Both the position numbers and the translations under genes were made by a program. Under the pieces are notes generated by a model that saw nothing but the letters and a program-made list of their open reading frames with translations, was not told the DNA's origin and ran no database searches. Source: Prevotella sp. (GTDB lineage Bacteria > Bacteroidota > Bacteroidia > Bacteroidales > Bacteroidaceae). From it: DNA of 18,094 nt. Shown here in pieces: positions 14,595-18,094 of this stretch. Numbering within the stretch: position 1 is the first letter of the stretch; each line of letters opens with the position of its first letter. Where the stretch lies: NCBI GenBank assembly GCA_024681875.1, contig JAILAA010000009.1:1-18094 (forward strand), read 5' to 3'.

Positions 14595-15470
14595 ATGACA
14601 GAGAGATATTTTGCTCCCTCGGAGCTTATTATCAACGAAGACGGCTCGTGCTTCCACCTTCACCTGAAACCAGAGCAATTGGCCGACAAAGTGATCTTAG
14701 TTGGTGATCCTGCCCGGGTTAACACGGTTGCTGATCATTTCGATAGCCGAGAGTGTGACGTTCAAAGCCGCGAATTCCATACGATAACAGGCACCTATAA
14801 GGGAAAGCGTATTACCGTGCAGAGTCATGGCATCGGCTGCGACAACATTGACATTGTGGTCAACGAACTCGATACGCTGGCCAATGTCGACTATAAGACA
14901 CGCACACTGAAGAAGGACTTTCATCAGTTGACCATGGTGCGCATTGGCACCTGTGGCGGCCTGCAGCCTTTCACTCCTACGGGCACATTTATCGCCTCGG
15001 TGAAGAGTATCGGCTTCGACGGTCTTCTCAACTACTATGCAGGGCGCAACGAGCATTGCGACCTGAAACTGGAGGAGGCTTTCAAAAAGCACATGCAGTG
15101 GGACCCCATCAAGGGGGCTCCGTACGTGGCAACGGCCGATGCTGACCTCATTGACCAGATTGCAGGCGATGACATGGTACGTGGCATCACCATCTCCTGT
15201 GGCGGCTTCTACGGGCCTCAGGGACGTGAGCTTCGTCTTCCGTTGGCAGACCCGAAGCAGAACGAGAAGGTGGAGAGTTTTGAATACAATGACCTTAAGG
15301 TCTGCAATTTCGAGATGGAATCGTCGGCAGTGGCAGGTTTGGCATCGCTCATGGGCCATCGTGCTATGACCTGCTGCATGGTCATTGCCAACCGCTACGC
15401 CCAGGAGATGAACACCAACTACAAGAACACCATCGACACCCTCATTCAGAAGGTGCTTGACCGTATTTGA
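14595..15470 (+). CDS. Nucleoside phosphorylase, uridine phosphorylase type
   Basis: A 291-residue member of the PNP/UDP phosphorylase family 1. GDPAR at 37-41 supplies phosphate-binding residues as in uridine phosphorylase. RIGTCGGL at 116-123 is the family phosphate/ribose motif, and NFEMESS at 238-244 is the ribose-binding loop (Met/Glu). FYGPQGRE (205-212) precedes a loop that in uridine phosphorylases contacts the uracil ring. The enzyme splits a nucleoside with phosphate into base and ribose-1-phosphate for pyrimidine salvage. Length is greater than E. coli Udp (253) but as seen in Bacteroidota homologues. Specificity for uridine rather than another nucleoside is inferred. The threonine aldolase-like gene starts 3 bp after its stop, so the two are co-translated. 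Confidence 0.88.
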   Translation: MTERYFAPSELIINEDGSCFHLHLKPEQLADKVILVGDPARVNTVADHFDSRECDVQSREFHTITGTYKGKRITVQSHGIGCDNIDIVVNELDTLANVDYKTRTLKKDFHQLTMVRIGTCGGLQPFTPTGTFIASVKSIGFDGLLNYYAGRNEHCDLKLEEAFKKHMQWDPIKGAPYVATADADLIDQIAGDDMVRGITISCGGFYGPQGRELRLPLADPKQNEKVESFEYNDLKVCNFEMESSAVAGLASLMGHRAMTCCMVIANRYAQEMNTNYKNTIDTLIQKVLDRI

Positions 15471-15473
15471 TTC

Positions 15474-16544
15474 ATGACATCTTTTGCAAGCGACTATAAC
15501 AATGGCGCACATCCGCTGGTGCTGCAGCACTTAGTGGAAACCAATCAGGAGCGCAGCAATTCATACGGTGATGACATCTGGAGCCGACATGCCAGGGAAA
15601 AGATACGCCAGGCATGTCAGTGTCCAGATGCCGACATTTTCTTCCTTGTAGGAGGTACGCAGACCAATGCCACCGTGATAGACGGCGTATTGACTGGCTA
15701 TGAGGGCGTCATCGCCGTTGGCACAGGCCACATCAATGTACATGAGTCGGGTGCCATCGAAGCGAACGGTCACAAAATCATCACGCTGCCGTCGCACGAC
15801 GGAAAGATGTGGGCCAGCGACCTTGAGCAGTTTCACACCTCCTTCTTTGCCGACCCTGTCTATGAGCACATGGTCATTCCCGGCATAGTCTACATTACCC
15901 TGCCTACGGAGCTGGGTACGATGTACAGCGCTGCTGAGATAGCGCAACTGTATGATTTGTGTCGCCAATATGAGGTGCCGCTGTTCATCGACGGAGCACG
16001 TCTGGGATATGGGCTGATGAGTGACGAGTGTGACTTCGACCTGCCCTGGCTTGCACGTCACTGCGACGCGTTCTACATTGGCGGAACAAAGATTGGTGCG
16101 CTATGCGGTGAGGCTGTAGTATTCCCCAAGCTGTCTTATACGGGCGCTGAAGGTAAGACGACAGTAGTGAATGGAGCACCGCGGCATTTCTTCAATATCA
16201 TTAAGCAGCACGGGGCCCTATTGGCCAAGAGCCGTCTGGTAGGTGTACAGTTTGATGCCCTCTTCACCAACGGCCTATACTTTGACATAGCTCGCCATGC
16301 TGACGTCATGGCCATGCAGCTGCGCCGCATTTTCCTCGATGCTGGCTTCACTCTGAGACACTCCACCACTAACCAGCAGTTCGTCGTATTAGAGAAAGAG
16401 CAGATGGTGCAATTGAAACGCACTATTGGCTTTGAGACATGGGAGCCTCTTGACGACAGCCACGTGTTGTGCCGCTTTGTCACCAGCTGGGCTACTACCG
16501 AAGATGAGCTCTCAGCCCTTGCTGCTGCCATTCAATCCCTATGA
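15474..16544 (+). CDS. L-threonine aldolase-like PLP enzyme
   Basis: A 356-residue fold-type I PLP enzyme of the threonine aldolase/beta-eliminating lyase family, which splits L-threonine or L-allo-threonine into glycine and acetaldehyde. Signatures: SFASDYNNGAHP at the start (substrate/phosphate region), GGTQTN at 60-65 (PLP phosphate), NVHESGA at 88-94 (His90 stacking on the ring), FIDGAR at 171-176 (Asp173 to pyridine N) and GGTKIGAL at 203-210 with Lys206 as the Schiff-base lysine. The length is typical for LtaE-type enzymes (about 333-345). Exact substrate preference cannot be read from sequence. The ATG is 3 bp after the phosphorylase stop, and its own stop overlaps the mnmE start in an ATGA arrangement. 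Confidence 0.9.
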   Translation: MTSFASDYNNGAHPLVLQHLVETNQERSNSYGDDIWSRHAREKIRQACQCPDADIFFLVGGTQTNATVIDGVLTGYEGVIAVGTGHINVHESGAIEANGHKIITLPSHDGKMWASDLEQFHTSFFADPVYEHMVIPGIVYITLPTELGTMYSAAEIAQLYDLCRQYEVPLFIDGARLGYGLMSDECDFDLPWLARHCDAFYIGGTKIGALCGEAVVFPKLSYTGAEGKTTVVNGAPRHFFNIIKQHGALLAKSRLVGVQFDALFTNGLYFDIARHADVMAMQLRRIFLDAGFTLRHSTTNQQFVVLEKEQMVQLKRTIGFETWEPLDDSHVLCRFVTSWATTEDELSALAAAIQSL

Positions 16545-17932
16545 CCCATCCACCTCTCTCCTCTCACCTCTTCCCTAAAGAGGATACTATCTGCGCACTC
16601 GCTACAGCCACAGGAGGTGCCCTCGGCATCATCCGCATCAGTGGTCCCGTAGCCTTCTCGGCGGTTAGCTCCCTCTGTTCTTTAAACTGTGACACTGTTG
16701 CAGCCAACACCGTCCATTATGCCCGTATCGGAAATACAGACGAGGTGATGGTCTCCGTGTTTCGTGCTCCACACAGTTACACCGGCGAAGACAGCGTCGA
16801 ACTCTCATGTCACGGCTCGCCCTATATACTAAATAATGTGCTGGAGCAACTCATCAGTAACGGCTGCCGCATGGCGCACCCAGGTGAGTTTACTATGCGT
16901 GCCTACCTGAATGGCAAGATGGATCTCAGTCAGGCAGAGGCTGTTGCTGACCTTATAGCCTCTACCAACAAGGCAATGCACGATATGGCATTTTCGCAGC
17001 TGCGCGGTCATTTCTCCTCAGAGTTGAAGACGTTACGCGAACAGTTGCTCAGACTCACGTCGCTGTTGGAGCTGGAGCTTGATTTCTCCGACCATGAAGA
17101 CCTGCAGTTTGCCGACCGGACTGAACTGCATGACCTTGCCCAAAACATTGACAGCCGTATAATGCATCTGGCCAGAAGTTTTGAAACAGGAAAGGCCCTG
17201 AAGAAAGGCATACCTGTGGCCATCGTCGGTAAGACAAATGTGGGCAAGAGCACACTCCTCAATGCGCTTCTGAGGGACGACCGTGCCATTGTCAGCGACA
17301 TACATGGCACCACGCGCGACACCATCGAGGACACCATCGACATACGTGGCGTAACCTTCCGCTTCATCGATACTGCCGGCATCCGCCAGACTTCTGACGA
17401 AATAGAGCGCATTGGCATTGACCGCACTTACGCTGCCATTGACAAAGCAAGCATTGTTCTCTGGATCTTTGACGAGGAAACCGACGACGATGAAGCTCGC
17501 GACATGGCTGTACGCTGTCGCGAACGTTCCCTAATACCTGTATGGAACAAGGCTGACCTCCGTCCCTCCGCCCCTCTTTTACCTCCTTTAACTCCTTATT
17601 TCTCATCTCCTCTGTCTCCTCTTCTCATCAGTGCTAAGTATGGTCAGGGTATAGAAGCACTTGAGACTGCTATTTACGAGGCCGCCGCCATACCCGAACT
17701 GAAGGAAAACGATGTCGTCGTCACCAGTGCACGCCATTATGAAGCGCTCCTCCTTGCTCACGACAGTCTATTACGTGTCATCGAAGGTCTTGAGATGCAA
17801 CTCAGCGGTGATCTTCTGTCAGAAGACCTCCGCCTGGTTCTTAGTAACCTTGCAGAAATAACAGGTGAAGGACAGATTACTACCCAAGAGACTCTTAACA
17901 ACATCTTCTCCCATTTCTGCGTGGGAAAGTGA
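16541..17932 (+). CDS. mnmE: tRNA uridine-5-carboxymethylaminomethyl modification GTPase
   Basis: A 463-residue GTPase that, with MnmG, modifies the wobble uridine (U34) of some tRNAs. The N-terminal dimerisation/formyl-THF domain begins at about 14 (EDTICALATATGGALGIIRISGP, SYTGEDSVELSCHG). A helical domain follows, then the G domain: G1 GKTNVGKST (230-238, Thr where Pro is usual), G2 GTTRDT, G3 DTAG (277-280), G4 NKAD (336-339) and G5 SAK (364-366). The C-terminus FCVGK carries the catalytic Cys460 of the C(I/L/V)GK motif. The start overlaps the upstream stop by 4 bp. Two oddities: residues 1-13 (MTHPPLSSHLFPK) and 340-363 (Pro/Leu/Ser only, nearly) are encoded by pyrimidine-rich low-complexity DNA resembling the intergenic repeats. 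The essential motifs are intact. Confidence 0.96.
   Translation: MTHPPLSSHLFPKEDTICALATATGGALGIIRISGPVAFSAVSSLCSLNCDTVAANTVHYARIGNTDEVMVSVFRAPHSYTGEDSVELSCHGSPYILNNVLEQLISNGCRMAHPGEFTMRAYLNGKMDLSQAEAVADLIASTNKAMHDMAFSQLRGHFSSELKTLREQLLRLTSLLELELDFSDHEDLQFADRTELHDLAQNIDSRIMHLARSFETGKALKKGIPVAIVGKTNVGKSTLLNALLRDDRAIVSDIHGTTRDTIEDTIDIRGVTFRFIDTAGIRQTSDEIERIGIDRTYAAIDKASIVLWIFDEETDDDEARDMAVRCRERSLIPVWNKADLRPSAPLLPPLTPYFSSPLSPLLISAKYGQGIEALETAIYEAAAIPELKENDVVVTSARHYEALLLAHDSLLRVIEGLEMQLSGDLLSEDLRLVLSNLAEITGEGQITTQETLNNIFSHFCVGK
17558..17629 (+). repeat. Pyrimidine-rich low-complexity segment inside mnmE
   Basis: Seventy-two bases between the G4 and G5 motifs, of which 63 are C or T, with recurring CTCCT/ACTCC words like the intergenic repeat at 11541-11580. 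It encodes residues 340-363 of MnmE, a Pro/Leu/Ser-rich loop. Loop length is ordinary for the family, but the composition is unlike the rest of the protein. Confidence 0.75.
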
Positions 17933-18094
17933 AGTACAATTTTTAGAAACGGAAAATACAAAAAATGGAATTAAAAATCTGCAAATATCTGAGACTCATT
18001 TTTATGGTTGTTTACACCAATTATTAGCTGATGTTTGCAGTTCTTTTCATCTTACCTAATCAACAGAAAACTATCAAAGACCAACGTTAAGATA
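17933..18094. other. Non-coding tail with no recognised gene
   Basis: 162 AT-rich bases after mnmE. I see no convincing ORF, terminator, RNA gene or consensus TAnnTTTG box. A loosely spaced 7-bp inverted repeat (CTGCAAA at 17979, TTTGCAG at 18034) is probably chance. The unit's terminator may lie beyond the window. Confidence 0.5.

Noticed and set aside
14697..15530. 277-codon minus-strand frame opposite the nucleoside phosphorylase
   Set aside because: The plus strand has clear phosphorylase motifs; the antisense frame is rich in Val/His/Cys as expected for a shadow.
18028..18038. TGATGTTTGC as a promoter at the right edge
   Set aside because: Does not match TAnnTTTG and no downstream gene is visible to support it.
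17979..18040. CTGCAAA / TTTGCAG inverted repeat after mnmE as terminator or attachment site
   Set aside because: Only 7 bp with a 48-bp gap, no T tract, no tRNA or integrase nearby.

Overview
The window looks like chromosomal DNA of a Bacteroidota bacterium, most probably a Prevotella-type genus. Four upstream regions carry the Bacteroidota -7 promoter box TAnnTTTG, Shine-Dalgarno sequences are weak or absent, there is a TonB-dependent receptor with DUF5689 and DUF6359/choice-of-anchor J lipoproteins, and the proteins are of the Prevotella/Bacteroides type. The genus is inferred; the phylum is well supported. I see no phage, transposon, CRISPR array or RNA gene.

Layout. (1) Positions 1-5820 (+) hold an outer-membrane module: the C-terminal part of a TonB-dependent receptor, a DUF5689 lipoprotein, and an 889-residue multidomain lipoprotein with 2 choice-of-anchor J-like repeats, 3 near-identical OB-like repeats and a DUF6359 domain. 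A strong intrinsic terminator follows at 5865-5901. (2) 5989-6417 (+) is a small secreted protein of unknown function, then serS (6512-7831). (3) A leftward four-gene unit runs from 11388 down to 7838: a multi-pass membrane protein, bifunctional hisB, a two-TM protein, and a MORN-repeat/GH25 lysozyme lipoprotein. It converges on serS with a 6-bp gap. (4) lpxD and a TtcA-like tRNA thiolation enzyme run rightward from 11616 to 13373, diverging from the leftward unit. (5) A rightward unit at 13533-17932 holds a PD40-like periplasmic protein, a uridine phosphorylase-type enzyme, an L-threonine aldolase-like enzyme and mnmE; the last three are coupled by a 3-bp gap and a 4-bp overlap. The last 162 bases contain no recognisable gene.

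Functionally most genes are housekeeping (translation, tRNA modification, histidine and lipid A synthesis, nucleoside and amino-acid metabolism). The accessory part is the receptor-lipoprotein module, probably for binding and importing an unknown ligand at the cell surface.

The least explained signal is a set of short tandem-periodic sequences in gene spacers: 8-bp GTKAAARR-like units just before three start codons, a 15-bp unit in the serS leader, and a 7-bp AACTCCT unit at the lpxD promoter. Similar low-complexity sequence runs into coding ends and into a loop of MnmE.
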